64,000 nt of DNA from CBDFMR01 sp965249765 (GTDB lineage: Bacteria; Bacteroidota; Bacteroidia; Chitinophagales; Saprospiraceae): the NCBI GenBank assembly GCA_965249765.1, contig CBDFMR010000005.1:2480001-2544000 (forward strand), read 5' to 3'. How positions within the stretch are numbered: position 1 is the first letter of the stretch; each line of letters opens with the position of its first letter. The notes beneath the pieces are model-generated. The model had not been told where the DNA came from. It ran no database searches and was given only the letters and a program-made list of their open reading frames with translations. Positions 16,862 to 26,600 of this stretch are shown here, piece after piece. The translations under genes were made by a program, and so were the position numbers.

Positions 16862-17170
16862 CTAAGCGGCCACATTGCTATATCTATGAGGTATGTCAGC
16901 ATAATCAAGAAATGTCTTGAAAGAAACTATGCCTCTTCTATGCACAAACTCATCTCTAATAAGTTCTTCCATGTTTTCCTTGCATGAGATCACATTCTGA
17001 GGAAATGTCTTTCTCAGTTTAGCGACCAAAGCCTTTAAATCGTGTGAATACACTCTAATGGCAGACTTTGCCTCTTTCATCTCAAAGAGGCTCTGATCGG
17101 TAACGACAACGCTGGACTCTACCAATAGATCACCCTCTCTGTTGATTTTAATATTTACTGATTTTTTCAT
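16862..17170 (-). CDS. hypothetical protein, 102 residues
   Basis: A soluble protein starting MKKSVNIKINREGDLLVESS, with no motif I recognise. It is divergent from the WYL regulator gene at 17241; the minus-strand -7-like sequence CATATTTG lies about 25 bases upstream of its ATG. The regulator may control this gene and the zinc-ribbon gene that follows, a guess from position only. Confidence 0.6.
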   Translation of the reverse strand: MKKSVNIKINREGDLLVESSVVVTDQSLFEMKEAKSAIRVYSHDLKALVAKLRKTFPQNVISCKENMEELIRDEFVHRRGIVSFKTFLDYADIPHRYSNVAA

Positions 17171-17212
17171 GTTAATAATTTTTATTAGTACAAATATGAT
17201 TCACACCATGAA

Positions 17213-17220
17213 GTATATTT
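17213..17220 (+). promoter_or_regulatory. probable -7 element for the WYL regulator gene
   Basis: TATATTTG matches TAnnTTTG and lies 20 bases before the chosen ATG at 17241. No clear TTG element is seen upstream. Its position supports the downstream start rather than the longer frame from 17142. Confidence 0.45.
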
Positions 17221-17240
17221 GCACGATAAATAATTACCAA

Positions 17241-18254
17241 ATGTCATCCAACAAACATGCCCTCATCAGATATCGAATTATTGACCGATGTCTGAGAAAT
17301 GTTGATAATCAATGGAACTGGAAATCTTTGTCCGACGCCTGTGTCGAGGAATTCGGCAAGAACTCAATAGAGATAACTTCCATCTCTGAGCGGACCATCA
17401 AAGAGGACATTCGTAATATGAGGTCAAATCCCCTCCTCGGTTACTATGCTCCTATTGAGTACGACAGATCTGAGAAATCTTACTATTATACCAATCGATC
17501 ATACGCCATCACGGAGACCCCTCTCAATCGATCAGATAGCCGTGATCTTAGAGATGCTTTGGATCTGATCAGACAGAATACAGGATTTGCTCACCTAAAA
17601 GGAATAGAAAATATTATTCAGAAACTAGAGCTGCTCGTCTATGAGTCAACTGAGAAGAAATCTAATCAAGCCGTACATCTGGAACAACGACAAACCACTC
17701 CTGGTCTCGAGCATTTGGATTTACTCTACAAGGTCATTAGAGAAAATAGATCATTAAACATGACATACATGCCTTTTGGTAAGAAAGGAGAAGGAGTTAT
17801 CGTCAGTCCGTATCTGCTCAAAGAATATGACCAGAGATGGTACATGGTAGGGCAAAATCACAAGAAAAAAGCCATACGCACATATGGTCTTGAGAGAATC
17901 AAGTCTCTAGAATTCTCTCTGGCCACATATCGTGATGATCCATCCTTTGATGCAGAAGGATACTTTGATGATGTCGTAGGTATTACTGTTGCACCAGACT
18001 CTAGAAAGCGTAATGTAAAGTTCAGGGTAGAGAAGGGTTTTGAGGAATACATCATCACCAGACCTATTCATCACAGTCAGATGGTTGTCAAGAAAAGCAA
18101 CGTTGGTTATACCTTTCAATTGAAAATCATACCCAATCATGAACTAGAGCAGTCACTTTTGTCCTATGGAGAGCTCATCACCATTCTTAGTCCTTCATGG
18201 TTTAGAAAGAAAATAGAAAATCGACTTATAACGGCAATATCAAAGTATTCTTAA
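17241..18254 (+). CDS. WYL-domain transcriptional regulator
   Basis: About 337 residues from the ATG at 17241 (MSSNKHALIRYRIIDRCLRN). The frame is open 33 codons further upstream but that part overlaps the divergent promoter region and reads as non-coding. An N-terminal helix-turn-helix region precedes the WYL domain (VSPYLLKEYDQRWYMVG, TYGLERIKSLE) and a C-terminal WCX-like part. WYL proteins bind nucleic acids or nucleotide ligands and regulate nearby genes, often in stress or phage defence. No defence genes are adjacent here. Confidence 0.85.
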   Translation: MSSNKHALIRYRIIDRCLRNVDNQWNWKSLSDACVEEFGKNSIEITSISERTIKEDIRNMRSNPLLGYYAPIEYDRSEKSYYYTNRSYAITETPLNRSDSRDLRDALDLIRQNTGFAHLKGIENIIQKLELLVYESTEKKSNQAVHLEQRQTTPGLEHLDLLYKVIRENRSLNMTYMPFGKKGEGVIVSPYLLKEYDQRWYMVGQNHKKKAIRTYGLERIKSLEFSLATYRDDPSFDAEGYFDDVVGITVAPDSRKRNVKFRVEKGFEEYIITRPIHHSQMVVKKSNVGYTFQLKIIPNHELEQSLLSYGELITILSPSWFRKKIENRLITAISKYS

Positions 18255-18318
18255 AATTGTACCAATATGCCTAGATCTGCGTCTAAGTAGTACAAATCCA
18301 TAATTAATAAATTTATCT

Positions 18319-19008
18319 ATGAAAAACATTAAAGCATATTTTGTCGGAATTATACTATCTATGAGCATCATCTCATGTGATGTAGTACAATCCCTCATAG
18401 CCGAGCCTACTGCCCTGGAGACATTGACAGCAGTAAAAGAAGTTATGAATAGTTCTGCTTTCCGTGCCATAAAGACAATCAAACAAATAGGAGATGGTAA
18501 TCCATCCTCCATACTCCCCAAAGAAGTGAATCAGGTACTAGGTGCATTGAAGACGGTAGGAATGGGTGGTGAAATAGACAAGGCCACTCGATCTATCGCC
18601 GGTGCATCTAAGGTAGTTGCAAATGAAGGTACTGCTATCATGTCTGATGCCATACGTCAGGTTGATATCAAGGATGCTGCAGCCATCGTACTAGGAGGTC
18701 AAGATGCTGCCACCGAAGTTCTAAGACAAGCGATGTACGCAACTGTGAAGAAAAGATACTCCTCTCGTCTTGATGAAGAACTAGGAAAGTCAGATATCGA
18801 CAAATACTGGTCAATTGCAGCGGGAGCTTACAATATGTTTGGCGACAAGAAAATCGACGGCAAGCTTTCAGATTTTCTAGCCGAGAGAGCAGTAGACGGT
18901 CTTTTCCTTACGATGGGAAAAGAAGAGAAGAAGATACGTACAGACTACAATAGTCTTGGTAAGCAGGTAGTAACCAAAGTATGGGACTACTATACTAAGA
19001 AGAGCTAA
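18319..19008 (+). CDS. DUF4197 lipoprotein
   Basis: 229 residues. The signal peptide ends at MSIISCD, a lipobox. The rest is an all-helical domain with ALKTVGMGGEIDKATRSIA and GGQDAATEVLRQAMYATVKK, matching DUF4197, a periplasmic family of unknown function. It stands alone after the WYL regulator. Confidence 0.8.
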   Translation: MKNIKAYFVGIILSMSIISCDVVQSLIAEPTALETLTAVKEVMNSSAFRAIKTIKQIGDGNPSSILPKEVNQVLGALKTVGMGGEIDKATRSIAGASKVVANEGTAIMSDAIRQVDIKDAAAIVLGGQDAATEVLRQAMYATVKKRYSSRLDEELGKSDIDKYWSIAAGAYNMFGDKKIDGKLSDFLAERAVDGLFLTMGKEEKKIRTDYNSLGKQVVTKVWDYYTKKS

Positions 19009-19055
19009 ATCAGAATACCTGTAATAACAAGAGTCTGCTATCTGTGGACTCTTGT

Positions 19056-19450
19056 TTATAGAATATGGGGATCGTCCTGGTATCCCTTTGGATCTGATCC
19101 ATATTGATTTTCACCATGGGTGCCTTCGGTAGCCAGAAATACTATAAGAATTATCACTCCTACTACAGGAATTAAGCCTATCAGATACATCCATCCTGAC
19201 TTGTTAGTATCATGTAATCGCCTTACGGCTACAGCAAGTGAAGGAATGAATGTACCCAGCATATAAATAAGGGCCAAACCTCCACCTATCATCACCAACA
19301 CAGGTACATCTGAAGCCGCTCCTACGATTACCAAGGCGTATAAAGCCATAATGATCAGCGCATTGACAAAGCAAACATCCAATACTCCTTTCTTCTCGCC
19401 CGACCTTCGAAGTCAGCATATTGTCTTAGTGCTTTTAGATACCATTCCAT
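19056..19450 (-). pseudogene. DUF805 membrane protein, single-base frameshift
   Basis: A full DUF805 protein can be read if one base is added near 19365. The N-terminal part from ATG at 19450 gives [20 protein letters not shown] then KEYWMFAL. The other frame then continues [16 protein letters not shown] and AVAVRRLHDTNKSGW to the stop at 19056. The hydrophobic helices and RRLHDTNKSGW are family hallmarks. As sequenced, only the second part (from 19382) could be translated. Either a real mutation or a sequencing error. Confidence 0.8.
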
Positions 19451-19534
19451 ATTATCTTTTTTCTTAAATATATAAAACAGATTAGAAACTAATGGAAAAT
19501 AGAGCATGACACAATGTATTTTTTTTTCATTTGC

Positions 19535-20233
19535 CTATTTCTTGCCTATAAACTTCATAAGATCTTGCTTGAAATTTTTTGATACTGAAACCTCGGCTCT
19601 GTTAATCATACAAACCGTGTTTCCGTCCAGATATTCAATCTTTTCCTTATTAACAATGTAAGATTTATGGATTCGAAGAAATTTCGATTTAGGAAGTTCG
19701 ATTTCAAAGCTTGACAGAGTCCTTGGCGTGAGTAAGCACTCATCGCTGGTCCATACTTTTACATAGTTGCCATAAGCCTCTAGATAAATAACATCTTCAT
19801 GCGTCAACCGTATGAATCTCTTATCTAACTTTATAAAAAAGTGTGATGATTTTTCCTCGATACCGGTTTCCTTTCTTTGATAGATTTCCAAGACTTTTTC
19901 ACAGGCTTTTACAAACCTCTTCAATGAAAATGGCTTCAACAAATAATCGCAAACATTGAGCTCGTAACTCTCAAGTGCATATTCTTCATATGCTGATGTA
20001 ATAACGACCAATGGTGGATTCTCAAGAATTTTGAGCATTTCAAGACCACTCAGCTTGGGCATTTGAATGTCTAAAAAAACAAGATCAACAGTGGTACTTT
20101 TAAGAATTCTAAGCGCATTCATAGACGTATACGCCTGATCGACGATTTCTATATACTCTAAGTACCGAACATACTCCTTGATTACGTTGTGCGCTAGGGG
20201 CTCGTCATCTACAATGAGACTTCTTAACTTCAT
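19535..20233 (-). CDS. LytTR-family response regulator
   Basis: 232 residues. The receiver domain has Asp9/Asp10, the phosphorylation site Asp55 (LVFLDIQMP) and Lys in YLLKPF. The LytTR DNA-binding domain follows (FIRLTHEDVIYLEAYGNYVK, FLRIHKSYIVNKEKIEYLDG). It lies 25 bases downstream of the sensor kinase gene and is its likely partner. Targets are unknown; the divergent porin-like gene at 21935 is one candidate. Confidence 0.92.
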   Translation of the reverse strand: MKLRSLIVDDEPLAHNVIKEYVRYLEYIEIVDQAYTSMNALRILKSTTVDLVFLDIQMPKLSGLEMLKILENPPLVVITSAYEEYALESYELNVCDYLLKPFSLKRFVKACEKVLEIYQRKETGIEEKSSHFFIKLDKRFIRLTHEDVIYLEAYGNYVKVWTSDECLLTPRTLSSFEIELPKSKFLRIHKSYIVNKEKIEYLDGNTVCMINRAEVSVSKNFKQDLMKFIGKK

Positions 20234-20258
20234 ACAATTCTACCATCATTATTAATAA

Positions 20259-21734
20259 TTATACGACAAGGCTTAATATCGACTTATAGCTGCCTTCACC
20301 TAACTCAAACCTTAGATTGTGTCTTCCTGGGTAAAGTAGCTCGAGTCTGCGTTTTAAATTTCGCAACCCTACACCACCAGTGGTATCATCTTGAATATCC
20401 TCCACTGAATTTTCGCATTCGAAAACTATCTTATTACCCTGTTGACTTAAGCTCATATGAAGATAGCTTTCTGATTCCGTATTTTCAATTCCATGTTTGA
20501 ACGCATTCTCTACCAATATTATGAACATCAAGGGTGTCACAAGCGTATGAGAATCATCAATGCTTTTCGTGAACCTAATATCAAGTGAAGCGTGAATCCT
20601 CAACTTTTGCAGATCCAGATAATCTTCTATATACGTTAATTCATGACTCAATGGGGCCCAGTCCTCCTGTCCTTTATAAATGACATACCTCATTAGCTCA
20701 GATAATTTCAATATTCCCTCTGAAGTCTTCTTATCATTTACCAGACTTAACGAGTAAATATTATTGAGGGTATTAAAAAAGAAATGTGGATTGATCTGTT
20801 GTTTGAGAAGGTTGAGTTCGGTTTCGGACTTCTTCTTCTTTAGATTATCAATCTTGCTGGACTGCTTAAACCACTGTATAAGTATAGCCAAAGGAACCGT
20901 CAGTATCATGAGCATAATGGGTGTACCATGATATATAGACCAAAATGCCGTAGGAGCATCCGACCCAATCCACTTGGCTCCTAAGTTGTACTCCAACAAA
21001 GTTCTGAAAGCAGGTAAATAATAATACAACAATACAATAGGACCAAAGAAGACTATCTCCAATGCTAAAAATGAAAACACGTAATAAATCAACCCTTTGG
21101 CCTTGTATATCCTTTCTAAGAGGATGTAATGGTTGATGCGATAGAACAAATAGTATAGTGAAATGATGGCTAAATTCTGCAACCAAACTAACATGAATCC
21201 ATCCGAAGCACCATCAAGTATTAGCTGGAACGAACCGTAGATACTTAATAACACAAAAATCACAATGACAATCACTTCGGGAGAAATCGACTGTCGGTTT
21301 ATTTTAAATTTTGATAGAAGATCAAGTCTTTTATTTGGACTGGAAAGAAATTCTATACCACTTAATACAAACCCTATAATCATAAGGACTTCAGATTGCA
21401 TCGTCACTGGAAGCAAGTTGACTGTAATATCCGTAAGACCAAGAAATATAGGATACCCAATGAATACTACACCCCATACACTATGATAAATCGAGCCAGA
21501 GACGATTAATCTTAGTCTGCCCCTAAAAAGACTAAATAATACAAAAGGTAAGAAGACTATAATCAGAATACCCGTCATCTTGAAGAATTGCACGGTCTTA
21601 TCAAAATGGAGATAGATCATCCTACCGTAACTTCCTATAAAAGTCATAACCCACTGAAAACAGATCATTACAATGGCCACGATAATAATCCAAGCATTAT
21701 TAGAAGTAAGAAATTGTGTCAGCTTAGCATTCAT
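20259..21734 (-). CDS. LytS-type sensor histidine kinase
   Basis: About 491 residues from ATG 21734 (two further ATG codons lie just upstream). The N-terminal half has roughly seven to eight membrane helices. The His_kinase domain has His317 in QQINPHFFFNTLNN, the N-box LVENAFKHGIE and the G-box GGVGLRNLKRRLELLYPG. It pairs with the LytTR regulator directly downstream. Ligand unknown; the membrane region may itself be the sensor. Confidence 0.9.
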   Translation of the reverse strand: MNAKLTQFLTSNNAWIIIVAIVMICFQWVMTFIGSYGRMIYLHFDKTVQFFKMTGILIIVFLPFVLFSLFRGRLRLIVSGSIYHSVWGVVFIGYPIFLGLTDITVNLLPVTMQSEVLMIIGFVLSGIEFLSSPNKRLDLLSKFKINRQSISPEVIVIVIFVLLSIYGSFQLILDGASDGFMLVWLQNLAIISLYYLFYRINHYILLERIYKAKGLIYYVFSFLALEIVFFGPIVLLYYYLPAFRTLLEYNLGAKWIGSDAPTAFWSIYHGTPIMLMILTVPLAILIQWFKQSSKIDNLKKKKSETELNLLKQQINPHFFFNTLNNIYSLSLVNDKKTSEGILKLSELMRYVIYKGQEDWAPLSHELTYIEDYLDLQKLRIHASLDIRFTKSIDDSHTLVTPLMFIILVENAFKHGIENTESESYLHMSLSQQGNKIVFECENSVEDIQDDTTGGVGLRNLKRRLELLYPGRHNLRFELGEGSYKSILSLVV

Positions 21735-21934
21735 AGTCATCAAGATTATTTTGATAGCAAATAAAGGTTAAGCTAATTCCGAATCCAAAAAAGGATGACA
21801 AGATGACTCATTCTCATGATGAGTTATAAATCCATAGATTGTTCTTTAAGCTTTCACTAACCTTTTATTAATCTCCCTTAACATCCCTATACCGTCATAG
21901 AGCAAACAAGTTTATTCAACTAAAATTTAGCGTT

Positions 21935-22621
21935 ATGAAAACCATGAAAAATTTACTAGCAGCAGCCCTAATGATGAGTTTCGTCGGATTGTATTCACAG
22001 ACAAGTGTAGGCATCAAAATCGGTTATTCTAACAGCAATATGAACATCAATTTGCCTATGGAATCTTTGAGCTCCAATACGGACGCTTTCTCAGGATTCA
22101 CCGCAGGGGTCACTTCCGAGATAGGACTAGGACATGGTCTATCCCTTGCTCCCGAATTGCATTACACACAGAGAGGGTCTATATGGAAACCTGGCTTCAA
22201 TGTCGACTTGGGACCTATCGATATTCCTGTGGGCCTTACCATTACGAATAAAATCAACTACCTCGATCTACCTGTACTCATGAGATATAAACTAGATGCA
22301 GGTCCTATGAGCCTTTACTTTGACGGAGGTCTTGCTATGAACTATGCATTAAACGCATCGGTATCAGAAGAGGTCAACATTATCATAAACCAGCACATAG
22401 CAACGCAAAATCTAAACTTGGGAAGTAATAGTTATAATAGAATCGGTGTAGCAGGAGTGATAGGTGCCGGAATCGAATATCCGCTAAGTACTACAGGCTT
22501 AAGCCTCTCTCTGGACGCACGATACAATCATGCTTTCAATAATTTTCTTGATGTGTCCGAAATGGTTGACACCAAGGCAAAAGGCATGGAAATAGGGATA
22601 GGAATAAAGAAAAGCTTCTGA
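21935..22621 (+). CDS. outer-membrane beta-barrel protein (PorT/porin-like)
   Basis: 228 residues with a cleavable signal peptide (cut after LYSQ) and alternating beta strands (GIKIGYSNSNMNINL, LSLDARYNHAFNNFL) ending in a terminal Phe, as in small OmpA/PorT-like barrels. It is divergent from the kinase/regulator pair and followed by a strong terminator, so it is monocistronic. Confidence 0.75.
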   Translation: MKTMKNLLAAALMMSFVGLYSQTSVGIKIGYSNSNMNINLPMESLSSNTDAFSGFTAGVTSEIGLGHGLSLAPELHYTQRGSIWKPGFNVDLGPIDIPVGLTITNKINYLDLPVLMRYKLDAGPMSLYFDGGLAMNYALNASVSEEVNIIINQHIATQNLNLGSNSYNRIGVAGVIGAGIEYPLSTTGLSLSLDARYNHAFNNFLDVSEMVDTKAKGMEIGIGIKKSF

Positions 22622-22642
22622 AAGAATGACTAAGTCTAAAAA

Positions 22643-22671
22643 TCGGACTCTTTTACGAGTCCGGTTTTTTT
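22643..22671 (+). terminator. intrinsic terminator after the porin-like gene
   Basis: CGGACTC (22643-22649) pairs with GAGTCCG (22656-22662) and is followed by a run of eight T. Confidence 0.85.
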
Positions 22672-22702
22672 TGCTTTAATTGTAGTAAAACATTTGTCAA
22701 CC

Positions 22703-23605
22703 TTACCTTCGACCCATCGGAATATAATCCCGATCATATCCAAACTTATATCCTACAAGCATTTCTAAGGTACCCGAATGATCATATCTTAATTCACTCG
22801 TAGTAAAATCATAAGCAGCACCAATACTCAAACGGTCACTTATTATAAATTCCATACTCAAAGCAAAGGCATCAACACTTCTATAATGCGTACCGATGGC
22901 CAAGTCTTTATTGAGCCATAATTGAACTCCAAGTGTAAACTGGAGCGGAACTGCTGGCTCATATTTGAGAAGGATACTTGGCTCTAATTGCATATCGCTA
23001 TCCTCATTTAAGTCTATTAAAGCACCTGTATGCAAGTATATATGACGGGATTTAAAAGCAGCTTCGTCACCCATTGTCGCCAAGGCAGGTACTGATAATC
23101 CAGCATAAAAGTTTTCCTGATAATAATAGATTCCGGCTCCTACTGAAAGAACATTAAAGCTGACATCGCCTAGATCGTAAATATTATCAAGAGGATCGCT
23201 ATAGTCAACCTCGTTTAGCTTACTTCTAAAAAAGTGAAATCCCACACGTAGGCCTGCAGTAAAGTATGAATCCCCTAGATCCATTCGATAGGCATAATTG
23301 GTAAGCAAATCTATCCTACTTTCAATACCAATACTTTCTCTTGCGAGTGACATTCCCAGTCCTACTCTATCCTCGAATAAATTGACCTCTCCACCGAGCA
23401 TCATAGTTGTAGGTGATCCCTCCAAGCCCATCCATTGATCCCGATAGTTTATTAAGACAGTTCCCTGATCTTCTCCAGTGGAACCTGCGTAAGCCGGATT
23501 GAAGAACATACTATTGAAAGTATACTTAGTGAGAATTAAATCCTGCTGCCCCTGAGCGCTTGTAATAGACCCTACTATTGCAAGAATGAATATTATATTT
23601 TTCAT
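22703..23605 (-). CDS. PorP/SprF family type IX secretion membrane protein
   Basis: 300 residues. The signal peptide ends SAQGQQ and is followed by the family N-terminus LTKYTFNSMFFNPAYAGS, then beta-barrel strands throughout. PorP/SprF proteins are outer-membrane partners of the type IX system and often sit next to the cargo they anchor. Here the gene lies 26 bases downstream of the giant type B cargo gene on the same strand, so this pair is probably dedicated. Confidence 0.92.
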   Translation of the reverse strand: MKNIIFILAIVGSITSAQGQQDLILTKYTFNSMFFNPAYAGSTGEDQGTVLINYRDQWMGLEGSPTTMMLGGEVNLFEDRVGLGMSLARESIGIESRIDLLTNYAYRMDLGDSYFTAGLRVGFHFFRSKLNEVDYSDPLDNIYDLGDVSFNVLSVGAGIYYYQENFYAGLSVPALATMGDEAAFKSRHIYLHTGALIDLNEDSDMQLEPSILLKYEPAVPLQFTLGVQLWLNKDLAIGTHYRSVDAFALSMEFIISDRLSIGAAYDFTTSELRYDHSGTLEMLVGYKFGYDRDYIPMGRR

Positions 23606-23631
23606 GTTGTTGATTTTTAAATCTTATAAGT

Positions 23632-26600
23632 CTATTGTCTTCGTAAGTCGATGAATCCAGCGTACTGTTGGTATGATGTTCTTTGTTCCACGACACGGTG
23701 GAAGTCGACGATGATATAATACGTTCCATCAGGCAACTCTTCTCCATTTTCACTATGTCCGTTCCATGTATTATCATAGTCGGCCTGTTCCCAAACAATC
23801 TGTCCCCATCTATTGAACACGGTAATATCAATGGGACTACATTGAGTAGGACCAATGATCTTGAGTACATCATTCATCCCATCATTATTCGGAGTAAATC
23901 CTGTGGGAATACTCAAAGATGACGGACCGCATGGATTACCAACACCAGATGTATCCAGTGGGACATGATCGCATATTATCCACAGCATTTTACAGATTTT
24001 CTTGGACCAGCACACCTCTCCCGATGTGTTTCCTTCAAATACCTCGATACAAATGTTATACATGCCCGTACTATCGTAAGTATGTAACCAAGTCACAGTA
24101 TCGGCTGCAGAAATCGGACCTGGAATCGGTAAACTTCCATCCCCCCAATCCGGTTCTCCTGTCGTAAACCAATGACATATATCAAACTGAGTTGTCATGA
24201 CCGTAAGTACACTGCTGTCAACCGACATTTCAAATCCTATATTTACCAAATCGCAGAAATACTCGTAATCCAGACAACAGTTATCCAGTGGTGGGCAATC
24301 AACCTCAATAGTGGTACACATCTGCTTATCCCAGCAGAAATCATTTTCATCATTTCCTTCGTAGACAGTGATACAGATATCATATGTTCCTGACTGGTCA
24401 TATGTATGCGTCCAGGGTCCAGCTCCTACTGCCGGTGTAATAGCTGGCAGAGTAACACTACCGTCACCCCAGTCCGGACCAGCTGTTCCAAACCAATGGC
24501 ATGTATCAAATTGTGGCGCATCAACTAGCACCATACATTCATCAATGGTCACTTGAAAACCAAGATCCACAAGATCACAGAATGCATCAAAGTCATCACA
24601 ACAGTCATCACTCGGGCAACCGTCATCATCAATATAATATTTGGTTGAATCAACACAACACCAGGTCACCGGATCTCCGGCTGGTAAATCGGCTTCATGT
24701 CCCACAATGAGGAAGCACATCTGATTGCCGCCAAGGGCATCATAATTTACACATATCCAGTCCGAAGTATCACCGGTCATCAAAGGGTTAATGGATATTG
24801 GATTGGGACTCAAGCTTGCCCCTGTCGGCGATATCCATATAAATTCCAATGATCTAATCGTAATACTTGGATTAGTAAGATTAACCACTTTGAAGCAGTA
24901 AACATCGTTGTCACAGTCTGTAGAATCTTGAACGATCGTCAGACAACCACCGGGGTTTTCCGAGCAATCTTCCTCTATCTCTACAGGACATACCTCGATG
25001 CAGTTGCCGTCCTCATCTTCAATTAACCAACTCATTGTAACAATAAGCGGACTGCTATCATTCTCATTACATATCCTAAAAATATCTTCGCTTCCCAGAG
25101 GAACAGTCCCTGATGCAGGATATATTTCAGCTTCCATAGGATTTATTTGATTGAGAACCCAACCGTTGAGCGCTAGTACCTGAGCTATGGTTGCAGGAAG
25201 GGATACTTCTATTTTTACTCCTTTAAATAGATCCTCACACAGGTCATTTTCATACCATCCTATAAAGCAACATTCATCTGTATTTGACAAATCAGGATCG
25301 AGACCTAAATCAAGATTATCACACATGTCAGTTGTATCACATGGGCAATCTACTTCAACGGTCGTACACATCTGCTTGTCCCAGCAGAAATTATCTACAT
25401 CATCACCCTCGTAGACCGTAATACAAATATTGTATGTTCCAGGCTGGCTGTAGGTATGAGTCCATGGGCCAGCTCCGACCGCAGGAGTGATTGCCGGCAA
25501 TGTTGCACTTCCATCTCCCCAATCAGGACCGGCAGTCCCAAACCAATGACATGTATCAAACTGAGGAGCATCCACTTGTACAATACAATTATCTATGTTA
25601 ACCTGAAATCCGATATCCACTATATCGCAGAATGCATCGAAGTCATCGCAGCACTCGCTCACAACTGATTCACATTCCCTGAACGATACATCATCGATAG
25701 CCCAGTCATTATACTGGATATTATCAATATCCAATACTTGAATATTAACCGCACTAGCTGATCCTGAATTGTAGTTTGCTGTGATCAACTGCCAAGTGTC
25801 TGGAAATTTTGGTAGAGAATACCCTGCTTCGACCAAGGTGCCTCCAATCCAGACTTGAATAATGGGATTGCTTCTTGTCGAAGTATGTACCAGATTATTG
25901 ACCCACATGCAGAATACATAATCTGTATTAGGCTGAACTGTTACAGGTACACCATAAGCAATATTAGGTGAAGGTCCATTGATGGTCAAAAATTTACCCA
26001 TTGGATCACTTATTGTATGATCTATGGCCGACCATTGTGTATTAAAGAGGCTTCCTGAATTTCGTATCGAATATGTATTGGTACCAGTGAGTCCCCCTAT
26101 TTGAAGGTTATAGGCAGAATACCAACCGCCAATGTATCCATTGGAAAAATCCCCATTTTTAATCAAATTTGGTCCAGCTAATGACCCATCATGACAAAGT
26201 GAACATATGTCACCGGGGCAATCCGGGATCTCAAAACAAGTCTCCAACGTATCCGTACAGCACTGTGTCGGCGGAGTGCCTACGGGTTGGTTATGCGCTG
26301 ACAATTGGTAACATACACGATCTCCTGGATTGACTCCACTGTAGGTAACGCAGATCCAGTCTGATGTAATACCACTTGCTAACGGAGCGCCTGGAATATT
26401 AATTAGACCGCTTGGAGACAAGACGAGCCCACCCGTCAGATTATATAGATGTACACTGTACAAATCAAAGGCCGGATAAGACGTATTTTTTATCTTAAAG
26501 CAATACGTATTTGTAGTACAGTCTATCGAATCCTTTACAAATTCATAGCAGTTAAAGTCCTTTTCACAAGATTTCAACTCTAACTCCGATTGGCATTCTT

